A stretch of DNA of 64,000 nucleotides from CBDBJK01 sp965206395 (GTDB lineage Bacteria > Chloroflexota > Dehalococcoidia > Lucifugimonadales > CATOSD01), in NCBI GenBank assembly GCA_965206395.1, contig CBDBJK010000037.1, forward strand, positions 310,001 to 374,000, in the 5' to 3' direction. The position numbers and the translations under genes are program-made. Below the pieces are notes generated by a model. That model searched no databases, was not told where the DNA came from, and was given only the letters and a program-made list of their open reading frames with translations. Each line of letters opens with the position of its first letter. The first letter of the stretch is position 1. Positions 16,583 through 27,289 of the stretch are shown in pieces.

Positions 16583-17199
16583 GTCTCGTTATTCTGTGCG
16601 AAGATCTTCCCGACATGGGTATCTGGCAGGCTATTAAAGAAATCCGGCGCTTTTCTGATATTCCTCTTATTGTAGCGGTAGAAGGCAAAGAAGAGATGGA
16701 TGTCGTCAAGGCCATCGAGCTAGGCGCGGACGATTACATATCCATGCCTTGCAATCTCATGATAGTCATGGCTCGCGTTGTGGCGCTGATTCGACGCGTT
16801 GGCCTAAGCAGGCAGCGAAGCGAGGAAGGCCCAATTTACTGTGGTGATCTGGTCATAAACCCTGCCACGTATGAGGTCTTTCTCGGCTCTACTCGATTGG
16901 TTCTTACACCTACCGAATTCAAGTTACTGCATTTGCTGGCAACGAACAGGCATACGACGCTTTCCCAGGGCTTCATTCAGAGGGTAATCTGGTCCGATGA
17001 TAACGAAACTGGGGACACGATGAAGAAATATATCCAGCGTTTGCGCCGCAAGCTAGGCGACGATGCTCGGAATCCGAATTGGATCAAGACAGTCCACGGC
17101 GTCGGTTACAGGTTTAGCGCCCCCTCGCAAACACCACCGGTTCAGCCCATCCAGCCAACTCAGCCAGTTCCTGTTGGCAGTGCCGCTGCCGCGAGCTAG
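16583..17199 (+). pseudogene. OmpR/PhoB-type response regulator, C-terminal fragment with degenerate receiver
   Basis: Continues the receiver domain (SLVILCEDLPDMGIW, AIELGADDYISMP) and then a winged-helix DNA-binding domain (VINPATYEVFLGSTRLVLTPTEFKLL to IKTVHGVGYRF). The position of the phosphoacceptor Asp (LVILDxxLP) is Cys, and the conserved Lys before Pro is Met. Even before the IS hit, this was probably a phosphorylation-independent regulator. A short frame starting at 16558 inside the IS could still express the DNA-binding domain. A perfect terminator hairpin follows. Confidence 0.87.
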
Positions 17200-17241
17200 A
17201 TAAGACTTTTAGCCTGTTCCTTAACCTCTTACTGCAAAAAG

Positions 17242-17277
17242 ATAAGACCCCATCTCAATTTCCAGATGGGGTCTTAT
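17242..17277 (+). terminator. Terminator after the response regulator
   Basis: ATAAGACCCCATCT (17242-17255) pairs perfectly with AGATGGGGTCTTAT (17264-17277) around an 8-base loop. It lies 43 bases after the stop at 17199 and separates this gene from the membrane propeller gene. Confidence 0.82.
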
Positions 17278-17331
17278 GTTTAGGTTAGAATCGTCTCTAA
17301 CCATACAGGCCCTATATATATCGCGTATCAG

Positions 17332-19206
17332 TTGATACAATTTCCTGGTATGCGGAAGAGCGCGAATTCGGAAAGGCTTGGGAACTCGAAAGAACCAGCG
17401 AACGCGATGGGAAGCCTTCCGTTCGATTGGCTCATGGTCGTTCTGGCCAGCTGGGCCATCGCCGGAATCTTCCTGGTTGGTCGAGCCTATAATCGGGTTC
17501 CAGCACCAGACTCCTTATTTTCACCCTGGCACCTCATCCTCTATTCCGGTCTTGTCGCCAACGTCATTGGCGTCTATACCTCCCTCGCCGTCAGCTACTT
17601 GAGAGAGCGAGATTGGAAACAGGCTCTATCAACAAGCTATAAGCTTTATTCGTCGGGCCTGGCAATAATTCTCTTTGGTGGTCTGATTGGCCTGGTGTGG
17701 CGGCAACTCTTCAGCATAGATGAGAGCATCAGATCGCTGCCAAGCCCTGTTCACCTCGCCCTCGCCCTCGGCGGCGTGCTTATTATGATCGGGCCTCTCT
17801 ACTCGGCGTGGCAACGGTCAACCGGCAACCTGAACCGGAATTGGGCCAGCATGCTGCCTGTGCTTCTCTCTCTGACATACGCATTCTCGATAATTACTTT
17901 TTTTGCGCAATTTGCTCACCCACTCGTGGAGCCATTGGCGACGATAGAGGTGTCAGACATCGGCGTTCATGACGAAATTTATCTCATGAACGCCGATGGA
18001 ACCGGGCAAACGAGAGTGACTATCAGTCCCAAAAGCGACGACTGGAAACCTAGCTGGTCGCCAGACGGCAGCAAGATCGCGTTTGTCTCAAAGAGGCATG
18101 GGATTTCCGAGATATACGTCATGAACGTCGATGGAACCGAGCCGACGAGGTTGACCTTTAACAATTCTCGTGACTGGGATTCAACGTGGTCGCCCGACGG
18201 AAGTAAAATCGCCTTCGCATCCAGGCGAGACGCCGATTTTGAGGTCTATGTTATGAACGCCGACGGAGCCGAGCCGACGAGGTTGACTCATAACGAAGTC
18301 CCTGACTGGAATCCAACGTGGTCGCCCGATGGGAGTAAAATCGCCTTCGCATCCGAGCGTGACGGCAACTCCGAGATTTACTCCATGAACACTGACGGAA
18401 CCGATCAGATTAATTTAACACGAAGCAATGGCGCTGATATGCGACCATCGTGGTCGCCAGATGGGAGCAACATTGCCTTTGCGTCCGACCGCGACGGCGA
18501 TTTTGAGATATACGTCATGAATATCGACGGGACCAATCCGGTTAGCTTGACCAGTAATCGAAGCGTTGACTGGCAGCCCTTGTGGTCTCCTGATGGGAGC
18601 AAGATCGCCTTCGCATCCGAACGCGACGGCGACTTCGAGATTTACGTCATGAACGCCGATGGAACTGAACAAACCAACCTGACCAATAGCCCAGGCGATG
18701 AAGAAAGCCTGCCTTCGTGGTCCTCCGATGGGAGCAAAATCGCTTTTGCGTCAAGTGGACGGCCCAAACCGTCGCTCGAAGGTCTGGGAATGATAAGCAT
18801 AGCAATACAGGCCGCGCTGATGATGGGGTTCGTGCTATGGGCCATGAGGCGTTGGTCCCTGCCGACAGGAAGCATGGTTATCATCTTCACCATCAACACC
18901 GTTCTGATGAGCACACAGGAAGGCACCTTACAGCTTATCCCTTTCGCGGTTCTCGCTGGCGTCGCGGCAGACATCTTAATATGGCTGTTCAAGCCATTGG
19001 AAAGACAGCCGCTAGCCTTGAGGATTTTTTCCTTCAGCGTGCCAGCTATCTACTACGCGTTCTACTTCATTGTCCTGTCGCTAACATACGGGCTTGGATG
19101 GCCTGTGGAACTCTGGTCAGGGTCTATTTTGCTAGCGGGGTTCATGGGTCTGTTGCTGAGCTACTTGTTGATGCCAGCGAGGAAATCGCTTGACCAATCG
19201 AGATAG
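17332..19206 (+). CDS. Polytopic membrane protein with a central TolB-like PD40 propeller
   Basis: A 624-residue protein in three parts. Residues about 30-200 hold five hydrophobic helices (for example LMVVLASWAIAGIFLVG, LALALGGVLIMIGPL). Residues about 210-480 are six or more PD40 repeats of the form EIYVMNADGTEPTRLT...D..PTWSPDGSKIAFAS.RDGD. Residues about 485-620 hold five more helices (AALMMGFVLWAM, FSVPAIYYAFYFIVLSL, LLAGFMGLLLSYLL). PD40 propellers usually follow a signal peptide; here the propeller is a loop between two membrane blocks. A start at 17350 is also possible. It follows the response regulator; a sensory or scaffold role is only a guess. Confidence 0.85.
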   Translation: MIQFPGMRKSANSERLGNSKEPANAMGSLPFDWLMVVLASWAIAGIFLVGRAYNRVPAPDSLFSPWHLILYSGLVANVIGVYTSLAVSYLRERDWKQALSTSYKLYSSGLAIILFGGLIGLVWRQLFSIDESIRSLPSPVHLALALGGVLIMIGPLYSAWQRSTGNLNRNWASMLPVLLSLTYAFSIITFFAQFAHPLVEPLATIEVSDIGVHDEIYLMNADGTGQTRVTISPKSDDWKPSWSPDGSKIAFVSKRHGISEIYVMNVDGTEPTRLTFNNSRDWDSTWSPDGSKIAFASRRDADFEVYVMNADGAEPTRLTHNEVPDWNPTWSPDGSKIAFASERDGNSEIYSMNTDGTDQINLTRSNGADMRPSWSPDGSNIAFASDRDGDFEIYVMNIDGTNPVSLTSNRSVDWQPLWSPDGSKIAFASERDGDFEIYVMNADGTEQTNLTNSPGDEESLPSWSSDGSKIAFASSGRPKPSLEGLGMISIAIQAALMMGFVLWAMRRWSLPTGSMVIIFTINTVLMSTQEGTLQLIPFAVLAGVAADILIWLFKPLERQPLALRIFSFSVPAIYYAFYFIVLSLTYGLGWPVELWSGSILLAGFMGLLLSYLLMPARKSLDQSR

Positions 19207-19239
19207 CCGATGTCCAGAGATAACCCGATTGCATTTAAG

Positions 19240-20199
19240 CTAGTTAGCGGCTACGTCGAGTGTAATTTGTAAGGTCTTGAGCGTCACAGGAAGTCCGTCC
19301 TCATCATCCAGCGCATATTCGGAAATCAGGAGAAGCGTGCTTCCCGATGACTTCGCAAGGATCTTGAGTGTAGCCAATAGCGCGCTTTCAGTGTCCCTGG
19401 GAACGAGGTCTGCGAGGTCTGCCGCTTGGATCTTCAGAGTGCTGTCAGGAATCGATGATGAGAGATAAAGTCCAAAAGGAAACTCCACGGCTGTAAATTC
19501 CACGACGTTTCCGTTTTGCGCGCTAACTGTCAAAATGAATCCCGCCAGCCCTGTGACCAGTCCTGATGCGCAAAGCCGAATCGAAACCTCTTCCCCAACT
19601 GTAATCGATGTATCGCTGCCTTCAACCTCCAGCCACAGAGTTGGTTCTGCCATCGGTAAACATGCAGCGTCAGCCGTCTGCGTAGGCTCGGCGTCCGGCG
19701 TGTAAGTGGCTGTCGGCGTTGGCAATGTTGCAGGAGGGGTAGCTGTAATAGTTGGCGTCGATTTTATCGCGGGTGTGGGCGTATTTGTGGGCCTTGGTGT
19801 TGCACCAGGTTTGTCGGTAGCAGTCGGCGTTGGGGTGCTCAGTGGTTCTTGCTCAGAGGCGGACGAAGTTTGCACTGGAACGAGCACGGGTGTTTCGGAT
19901 GAATCGGCAGTTGCCGATTCGTCAGGCGGTTGTTGGACGGACGGGGCCGTTAACACTGGGCTTGAAGGTATGGGCGTTAGCATTGCCGCGTAAGCTGTGG
20001 CTAGAGAGGCATTGCTTCGAATTGAGGTTGGCGTTGCCCCAGGGATTGAAGGGGTTGCCAGGGCATCGTTGGCAGAGAGCAGGGGTGGTTCCGCTAACTG
20101 GGAGGTAGCAAGAGGCGGCGACAATCCGGGTTGGCCGCAGCCGACTACAGTCATCCATACCAATGCCAGTCCGATACCAAACGCACGGTTACCTTTCAA
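19240..20199 (-). CDS. Lipoprotein with Thr/Pro-rich stalk and cohesin-like beta-sandwich domain
   Basis: MKGNRAFGIGLALVWMTVVGCG is a lipoprotein signal (lipobox VVGC). Residues about 25-170 are low-complexity Pro/Thr/Ser (TPTPTATDKPGATPRPTNTPTP and similar), a wall-spanning stalk. Residues about 180-319 form a beta-rich domain (ITVGEEVSIRLCASGLVTGLAGFILTV... ADLVPRDTESALLATLKI) with the look of a cohesin-type sandwich. The gene converges on the membrane propeller gene. Likely surface exposed; the binding partner is unknown. Confidence 0.8.
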   Translation of the reverse strand: MKGNRAFGIGLALVWMTVVGCGQPGLSPPLATSQLAEPPLLSANDALATPSIPGATPTSIRSNASLATAYAAMLTPIPSSPVLTAPSVQQPPDESATADSSETPVLVPVQTSSASEQEPLSTPTPTATDKPGATPRPTNTPTPAIKSTPTITATPPATLPTPTATYTPDAEPTQTADAACLPMAEPTLWLEVEGSDTSITVGEEVSIRLCASGLVTGLAGFILTVSAQNGNVVEFTAVEFPFGLYLSSSIPDSTLKIQAADLADLVPRDTESALLATLKILAKSSGSTLLLISEYALDDEDGLPVTLKTLQITLDVAAN

Positions 20200-20419
20200 C
20201 TACGCTCCATCCCATCTAAATACATGTGAGCTGCGTTGTCGACCCTGAATATCTGTAATGTTACAGGGTTTCAAGCTAACCGCTCAAATGATTAACCATG
20301 TTAGCTCAATACTTATGGAATCAAGTTAACACATGTTGGCCCTGGGGGAGTGTGTGTTGGGTTTAATTGTTGGTGCAAAATGATGGGGCACTGAGAGAAT
20401 CTAGTCGAGCCAAGGGCAA

Positions 20420-20959
20420 TTAATCCGCGATCGGCTGCGTGTTCAAGACGCATTCTTTGCACACCGACTCTGGAATCAGGCCCCATCGCATCAGGTAGCC
20501 GAAAACGAAGCATCCAGCGCAAAAACCTGCAACCGATTCCAGGGCTGCGAACAAGACCAGTACGCCAAGCACGCCTTTTGCGGCTAACGTCGCGCCCACA
20601 ACGAAGTAAAGCACCAGTGCGGTAGTCGAGAAAACCAGACCAACGAATTGTGCGAACCGCTTTGGTGGCCCGGGCACGAGCCGTTGTGGGTTGCCAGCCA
20701 GCGGGACGAGCACTCGTGTGGCAAGCAGACCAATCGGGCTAAGAGTCGGGCCAGTGCCAACTCGCGCCAGGAAGCCATATGCCAGCACGAACATCAACCA
20801 CGACTGGTCGGTGAATATGATAGCCAGCGACAATGCGACCACCATACCCGCCACCATCCGGGACGCCACTTCGTTGACCGGGTTGGGAAAGCTGAATAAA
20901 GATTTGATGGCGCTGGCCGCCGAAGCAGCCTCTTTGTATCCGCTGATTGTTGTCGACAT
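20420..20959 (-). CDS. DUF4395 membrane protein
   Basis: A 179-residue integral membrane protein with family hallmarks: the N-terminal PNPVNEVASRMVAG, the LSPIGLLATRVLVP segment, the conserved GPPKRFAQFVG, and the C-terminal GFCAGCFVFGYLMRWGLIPE with its paired cysteines. Four hydrophobic helices are predicted by eye. DUF4395 proteins often sit beside thioredoxin-like or rhodanese genes, suggesting sulfur or redox work at the membrane; no such neighbour is present. Function is not established. Confidence 0.87.
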   Translation of the reverse strand: MSTTISGYKEAASAASAIKSLFSFPNPVNEVASRMVAGMVVALSLAIIFTDQSWLMFVLAYGFLARVGTGPTLSPIGLLATRVLVPLAGNPQRLVPGPPKRFAQFVGLVFSTTALVLYFVVGATLAAKGVLGVLVLFAALESVAGFCAGCFVFGYLMRWGLIPESVCKECVLNTQPIAD

Positions 20960-21025
20960 GAAAACCTACCTTGATGCTAAATGGGTGATACTAATTGGGT
21001 TATGCGGCTCGAAGGCCAATAAAAG

Positions 21026-21055
21026 ACACCCTCGTCAGTGGTCTGACGAGGGTGT
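21026..21055 (-). terminator. Perfect hairpin in the gap between DUF4395 and the VWA gene
   Basis: ACACCCTCGTCAG (21026-21038) pairs perfectly with CTGACGAGGGTGT (21043-21055). Read on the minus strand it is followed by CTTTTATT, a T-rich tail, so it can stop transcription coming from the large VWA gene. Confidence 0.75.
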
Positions 21056-21220
21056 TCATCTTATCGTGCCTAAGCTATGGACAATGCGAAGCCTACAGGC
21101 AGATATGCCCCCTCAATTTTCGCTTCGTACACATGCAGGTATGTAGCTGATTCATAGCTTACAAGTATATCGCCGTGCGATTGCGATGTCAAAAGTTTCT
21201 TCTCACGGCTTCAATTACGC

Positions 21221-21257
21221 CCAGGGGCCTGGCGGTGTCAACCAGCCAGGCCCCTGG
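21221..21257. terminator. Second perfect hairpin directly downstream of the VWA gene
   Basis: CCAGGGGCCTGGC (21221-21233) pairs perfectly with GCCAGGCCCCTGG (21245-21257), ending 14 bases from the VWA stop at 21271. The T-run is on the plus side (TTTCT), so it may protect the 3' end of the minus-strand mRNA rather than act alone as terminator. Confidence 0.65.
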
Positions 21258-21270
21258 TTTCTACGAAACT

Positions 21271-24200
21271 CTATCGACTCAAGACGTTAGGACGCACTCC
21301 CTGGAGCCTCTCCCTTAGCTGCGGAATCGACAGGTTGGTCGAACCTCTGGGTGAGCCTGTGTCAACAACTTCGAAGTCCCAACATATCAGGCCTGCGTCT
21401 TGCGTCGTTAGCGTAGTCAAGACGCCAACCTTGCCCAAGCCGGAGAGCGGGAACTGCACGGGAATGTTTATGGGTGGCTCAATAGTCACTGGAATGTTGG
21501 GTATCTGCCAGAGCGGGAAGATGGAATTTTGCGCAGCCATCCAGACGTTCCAGGACGTCGGCGCTACTGTCATGCCGAGAGTGAAGTCTAACTTGATGTT
21601 GGCGCCGTCGTGGCTAAGGACAAGGTCTAGCTTACAACGAGCCGGGACATCCCTCAGCAGTGTAATCTTGCCGATGTTGGTAATCTGGTCGGCCATGACC
21701 CTGACATCCTTAAGTGTTTGCGTCACGTAACCGTCTCGACTGAGCATCAGGTTATATGCACCTGGCATGAGGGGACCATAGTCGAAGTCGCCAGCCTCGT
21801 CTGTTTGGGCGACATGAAGCCTCGGATCAGTCGGGATGACCATGATCGGTGTGCCTGTGTGATCATCCTGTCCCTCTAGAAGCACCTGGCCTACTATGGC
21901 GCCGAGTGTGCCTTCTTTCTTGACTCTAATTCCGTCGTTCTCGACGATAGACTCAAGCCCATTCGCGTCCCGATATTTGACGTAGACTCTGGCTATGTCT
22001 GTTGCCTTGTCCGGTTCTATTTGCCAGCCTTCGACCACAGGCTTGTAAGGCTGCCAGGTGGCCTTTTCGAAGTTCGGCGAGTTGGAGATTATCATCTCCA
22101 GGCCCTCTGTCGTGAACATCGCAGGGCCTGCCGCATCGCCCTTGCCATTTAGAAGTTGTTTCAGAACGTTCAGAGACAGTGTGACAGGAGTGCCAGCATT
22201 GGTTGTGCAATGAGCTCCGCCGTTGATGAGCACACTGCCGCGCGGGGCATAAGGCTCGGTCCTTGGTATGCACATGAAGACCCGACTGAAGGCCGTCGTC
22301 TCGCCCTTAGGCCCCATTCCCATCATCATGTAGTAGTAAGGCACATCGGGCTTCAAAAAAACTCCGTTGTCTATATGTACGCCCGGCGTCTCGCTCTTGG
22401 CAGGGTCGATGACCGCAACCTGCTCAAACTGACCATTCGGGTCCAGGCTCCTGTATAGGGCTAGCTGCTGATACCCCGATGGCGGATACTGCACCATGTT
22501 GGAGTTGGGCCGTAGCTTGATCGTCGGCGAGTCGTCGGTGTCCGCGACGAACACCCCAACGCCCACCAGAGTGGGAACGCCGTCATCCCTTGGGTTCAGA
22601 GGGTCAGCCCCTCGATTGACCTCGGAGCCGTCGGACTCGCCACCATCGTCGGTGTCAGCATCGCACGGGTTGGTGCCGTTCTGGAGCTCCTGGAAATTGT
22701 TCAGCCCGTCCTTGTCCGGGTCGGCGCCGGCGTCGTCCTTTCCAAGTATGACGCATGGATACAGCGCTTCCCACCGGTCAGGCAATCTATCCTCGTCGGC
22801 GTCATTTAGCGTAAATCTCTCCATGTTTATCGGGCCGACCCATCTCACATCCAGAGGAATCTGGGTGTTCACTGGCTCTGGCATAGTCAACCAGATTTCT
22901 TTTCTCTCTTTCTCGTCAACCATGGCCTGGACAGGGGTCTGCCCATTTACCTCGAAATCCTTCGGATCGACTGTGTCGGCATCCACCTTTAGCACCAGGT
23001 TGCCAATACGGAAGAACAGGTGCACGAGACGCCCCTCTGTCCGCTTATCCAGGTCTAGCCTGGCGTCTATGGTAGGCTCGTCCGGAATCTGGAAGAGCTG
23101 GAACGACGTGCCCTTGTGTCGCTCGAATTGCTCGCCCTCGTTGGACTTACCAGAGGCCCGCGCGCGCGCGCCGTAGCTGCCTCGTTGGCCCTCGTCCTTG
23201 CGGTCTCTGTCATCCACGCCTTCGGTGCTGCCCTGCGTGGTACGAGTGTAATTGCCGACATAAACGCCGTCGTCAGGCTCGCCGTCGCCATGATTGCCGT
23301 CGTCGAAGAGGCGGAGGCGATCAGTCTTTCCGTCGGGGTGTTGCACCACGGCTTCAACGTCCGCTCCCTGAATTGGCCCCTTCTTGTCGGTGAGAATGGC
23401 GATGATTGGCATAGGCACGCCCACCATGAACTTGGACTCCGGGCTGGAGTTTTGCCCAAGGAATAGCTCCATCTGCGCGCCACGAGTTCTGGCGGACAGC
23501 GAGGCCACGTAATCAAGGTTTCTTCCCTTTGGCGCAGCGATCAGGAGTGTCCAGTTGCCGAGCGGGTCCAACTTTTCCATGTGGTAGGCGACATGCGTGG
23601 AGTCCTTAATAATCTGAACGTCCGGGCCTGAATTCACGGTGCTTCCGTCAGGGCGGAAAAGTGTTATCTGGACAGGGTCTTGGAAATCTGGCACGACCCA
23701 GTTGACCGTCAGGACTGCGTGTGTCAATCCGCCTTCATTTACAGGGATTGGCAGGGTTACCTGCTGGCTCTCACCTATGGTTCCTGCGTTCTCCCACAGG
23801 CGCTCCTGGTTCATAATTGTCTCGTTGACAAGGCGATAAGTGTTAGCCAGGTCGTTGGCAAGAGGCAAAGAGCCAAGCATACTGGGAGTGCTCCCCGAAA
23901 CGACAGAAGCGCCAGAAAGGTCTACGTACAGGTAATCGCCGCCGGTTGCCGTGGCGATAGCCTGCATCTTGGCCTGGTCAGTCGTAGGCCCAAGCGCGAT
24001 GGCGTATATCACCGTGCCCTTGCCAACGATAGTTGCCTCGATGTCGGCCCAGTAATCGTCTTCGTTTTCCATGCCGTCGCTAAGTAACACCATATTGTCC
24101 ACGGCCTCAGGGATGCCGCGAACGTCTATTTCGTCCTGACCTTTGTTTATGCCGTCGCCGATGGACGTCATGTTCTCAAGCGCAATGGCGCTGATGAGGT

Positions 24201-24330
24201 TCTTCGCAGTGGTGCGCTGGCCTAATACGACTTGAAGCAAGTGGTTCGCGTCGGCGTCGTCATTAGGCTCGACCAGGTCTCCTGAGAAGGACACCACGCC
24301 CAACTGGTCGTCGTCTGCGGCTGCGTCCAC
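21271..24330 (-). pseudogene. Giant secreted VWA protein, C-terminal two thirds (after frameshift)
   Basis: Continues the VWA domain begun upstream: DDDQLGVVSFSGDL, MTSIGDGINKG and NMVLLSDGMENEDDYW. It then has beta-rich modules, a thrombospondin-3/calcium-type stretch (DADEDRLPDRWEALYP, DPDKDGLNNFQELQNGTNPCD) and a carboxypeptidase-regulatory-like domain (GTLGAIVGQVLLEGQ... AGDFDYGPLMPGAYNLMLSRDGY). The reading frame is linked to the upstream part by loss of one base near 24,330-24,335: CTC-TC-GTG where CTCTTCGTG (Leu-Phe-Val) is expected. It could be a real mutation or a sequencing error. Two hairpins follow. Confidence 0.85.
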
Positions 24331-26028
24331 GAGAGGCGGGCGGCATTTTTGGCCGCGTCGATCTTCGTGTTACCGGCAGGAGAGTTCATGCTCCCGGACT
24401 TGTCGATGACCAGCACTTGATCCTTCAGTTCCTTGGTATAGTCCACCGAGTTCGCATTGGTGTCGGTGGCCAGGGCACCGAGATTTACCGTAAGATCGTA
24501 GACGCCTGCGGCACCCTTCACAGGGGCCTGAACCACCAGCCAGTAGGAACCCTGGACATACGCGCCGCTAAGAATCGTAGCTGTGTCGCCGCCAACGATG
24601 GCCTCGAAGTCGGAGATGTCCAGACCTTCGATTGATGGCGTGCCCACAGCGGAGCTTAGCGCGTTTACGATGACGAGGAACCGGTCGGGGTCGGCGGGCA
24701 AGCCCACTTTGGCCTCGTAGACGCTAGTGGGTCGCACGATTTCAAGCGTGGCGTCGCCACAACTGAAGGTATGATCGTAGGTGGCGCTTGATCCCATACC
24801 CGCGAAGACAGCGGCTAGCTGAGTATAATTGTCCGGGGCGGGCCGGTTGATAAGCGCCTTAGCGAAGTTGGTTGTCGTTGACTTGTACAGCCGCTCCACG
24901 TCGTTCGCGCCGGTGATGGCCATAAGTGCATAGGCAAGAGAGTCACCGGTGGAGTTGAAGCTCAGGATTTGACAATCGTTGGGGTCGGCGGGTAAGTTGC
25001 CTATGGCGTACTTTGCCGCGAAACTGCTGACCGAATCGTTGGTCGGGCCAAGGTTGCCGCCTGCAGGCACATTATTTTGTCTAAACGTCGGGTTGCCGCC
25101 GGAGTCGTTCCCTGCTACAGCCGATAGCTGAGAATACGCCGTCGCGTTGTCGTCTATGTAGCGGTAGTCGAGGGCATCGACCAGGGCGGTAACGTCCAGG
25201 TCTTTCGAATAGTTGGTGATGGCGAAGTCCTGGAATAGCTCTTCCAGGGAAAGGCTCACATCGAAATCTTGTATTGTGTCCCTCAGAATCTGGACCGAGT
25301 CACCCTCAGAGGCGCCGCCTACCGAGCTTTCGGCGTTCGCCCAGTATTGCTCGATAACGTCAACGCCGTACTGAGGCTCCGCTGCGGTCCCGAGGCGCTC
25401 CGTCATATAGTTCCAGAAAAGGACTGCCTTGTAAGATAGTGAAGTCAGCGTGCGGTTGGTGTTCTGCAGATAGGTTGTGATCTCTCCCAGATACGACGCC
25501 TGCGTGGTGCCTGGATCGAGGTCAAGGTCTGTGTAGAGCTTGTCCTGCATCATTCGCGCGGAGCCTTCGCACGTCCACTTGCTCCATGTGCCGCCGCAGC
25601 CAGATATCGAGCCGTTGTCGATATAGCCGTACTGGACGTGGTGGAACAGTTCGTGGCCTATGACCAGGCGAATATCAAGCTCTGGGGAACCCAGGTACGA
25701 CGGCGCGTCGATGTCTATGCCTGCGAAATACGCGCCACCAAGGTTGGATGAGTTGTAGATATATACTTCGTTAGGGCCTGAAGGGTTGAAGAAAGGTGCA
25801 TCAAACCCCAGATTTACGAAAAGGTCGTGTTGCCCTGGAAAAGCAGGGCTGCCGCCGTTGGTCGTGTCTATGGCGTTGACCAGAAGCTGCGCTTGAGCGG
25901 TGGTGAAGTAATCGGAGTCTGTGGCGTCGTCGTTGGTGTAGTAGACGGTGTAATTGCCGTCGGGTGTGTTGATGGAGTCGGCAAGCTCGGCGGGGTGGTC
26001 TGTTCTGTGACCCGCATACACAATGCTA
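24222..26028 (-). pseudogene. Giant secreted protein, HExxH metalloprotease-like domain and start of VWA domain
   Basis: N-terminal part of the same gene. Residues read GHRTDHPAELADSINT..., then IRLVIGHELFHHVQYGYIDNG with a zinc-binding HExxH, a downstream CEGSARMMQDKLY supplying a possible third ligand Glu, and the beginning of a VWA domain with a MIDAS motif (VLVIDKSGSMNS). The frame is lost after KIDAAKNAARL. At its 5' end the coding sequence runs into the right flank of an IS630. The missing first 17 codons are on the other side of that element (27,290-27,341). The whole protein would be about 1,600 residues and exported. Confidence 0.86.
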
Positions 26029-27289
26029 GTGGTCCAACATCATTGAAATGAATACCATGATAGTCATTGTTCCTCTTGGGGGTTCAATCGTAACGTTGAA
26101 CCGAGGAGGAACCATGATGTCTACCAAGAAGTACCGTATCAGACTGACTACCGACGAACAACAGGAACTCAACGCCTTGGTCTCACGCGGTCGGGCTGCG
26201 GCGTACAAACAGACCCATGCGCGCATTCTGCTGATGAGCGATGAGTCACGCTCGGACGGGGGAATGAAGGACGCGGACATCACCAGCGCGCTCGGTGTGG
26301 GACAGTCAACGGTCGAGCGAATACGCAAGCGCTGTGTGGAGGAGGGGGTCGAGTCTGCGCTGAATCGCAAAAAGCAACTGCGTCGGCGTCAAAAGAGACT
26401 GGACGGCGAAGGTGAAGCACGGTTGATAGCGATGGCCTGCGGGGAACCGCCGGAGGGGCGTGCCAGTTGGACCCTGAAGCTGTTGGCTGACCAGTTGGTC
26501 GAGTGTGAGATAGTCGGGACCATTAGCACCGAGACGGTTCGCCAGGCGCTTAAAAAAAAACGAACTGAAGCCGTGGCTGAAGCAGAGTTGGTGCATCCCG
26601 CCCGGTCAGAGCGCGGAGTTTGTGTGCGCGATGGAAGACGTGATGGAAGACGTGATGGAAGACGTACTGGAGGTCTACCAACGGCCGTACGATGGGAATG
26701 AGGTTCTGGTGTGCATGGATGAGACGAGCAAACAGCAAGTCAAGGAGACGCGAGTGCCGCGTCCCGCAGCGCCCGGCTTATCGGCGGCATACGACTACGA
26801 ATACGAGCGCAATGGAGTGAGCAGCCTGTTCATGCTGTTTGCACCGTTGGACGGATGGCGCCGAGTCGAGGTCAGAGAGCGTCGCACGAAGGTGGACTGG
26901 GCGCATGTGATAAAGAAACTGGTCGACGAGGACTACCCTGACAGAGACCGGATCGTGCTGGTAATGGACAATCTCAACACTCACAAGCTGTCCTCGCTAT
27001 ACGAGGCATTCGAGCCTGCTGAGGCGAGGCGTATAGCTGAGCGACTGGAGATACACTACACTCCCAAACACGGGAGTTGGTTGAATATGGCGGAGATAGA
27101 GATCGGTGTGCTGGCTCGACAGTGCCTGGACCGACGGATTGCCAATCAAGACATCCTGCGCGGCGAGGTCAATGCTTGGCAGAATCAACGCAACCGGGAT
27201 GTGATACGAGTGGATTGGCGCTTCACTACCGAGGATGCGCGCATCAAGCTAAAGTCACTCTACCCATCAATACAAAAACGTTGAACCAC
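26029..27289. mobile_element. IS630-family insertion sequence, type A, copy 1
   Basis: A 1,261-bp element with ends GTGGTCCAAC / GTTGAACCAC (one mismatch) and a TA duplication at 26027-26028 and 27290-27291, as expected for IS630. Two other copies lie at 32,723-33,971 and 48,630-49,880. This copy has a 12-bp unit (GATGGAAGACGT) three times where the others have it twice. It sits inside the signal-peptide codons of the giant VWA gene. Confidence 0.94.
26114..27284 (+). pseudogene. IS630 transposase, copy 1, two frames at a 9-A run
   Basis: ATG at 26114 follows GAGGAGGAACC. The N-terminal helix-turn-helix part (STKKYRIRLTTDEQQEL... VGQSTVERIRKRC) runs to an A9 tract at 26562-26570. There the frame is lost relative to copy 3, which has A11 and an intact gene. 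The catalytic part is complete in the second frame: VCMDETSKQ, IVLVMDNLNTH and GSWLNMAEIEIG give the DDE triad. Slippage on the A run could rescue expression. Confidence 0.9.
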
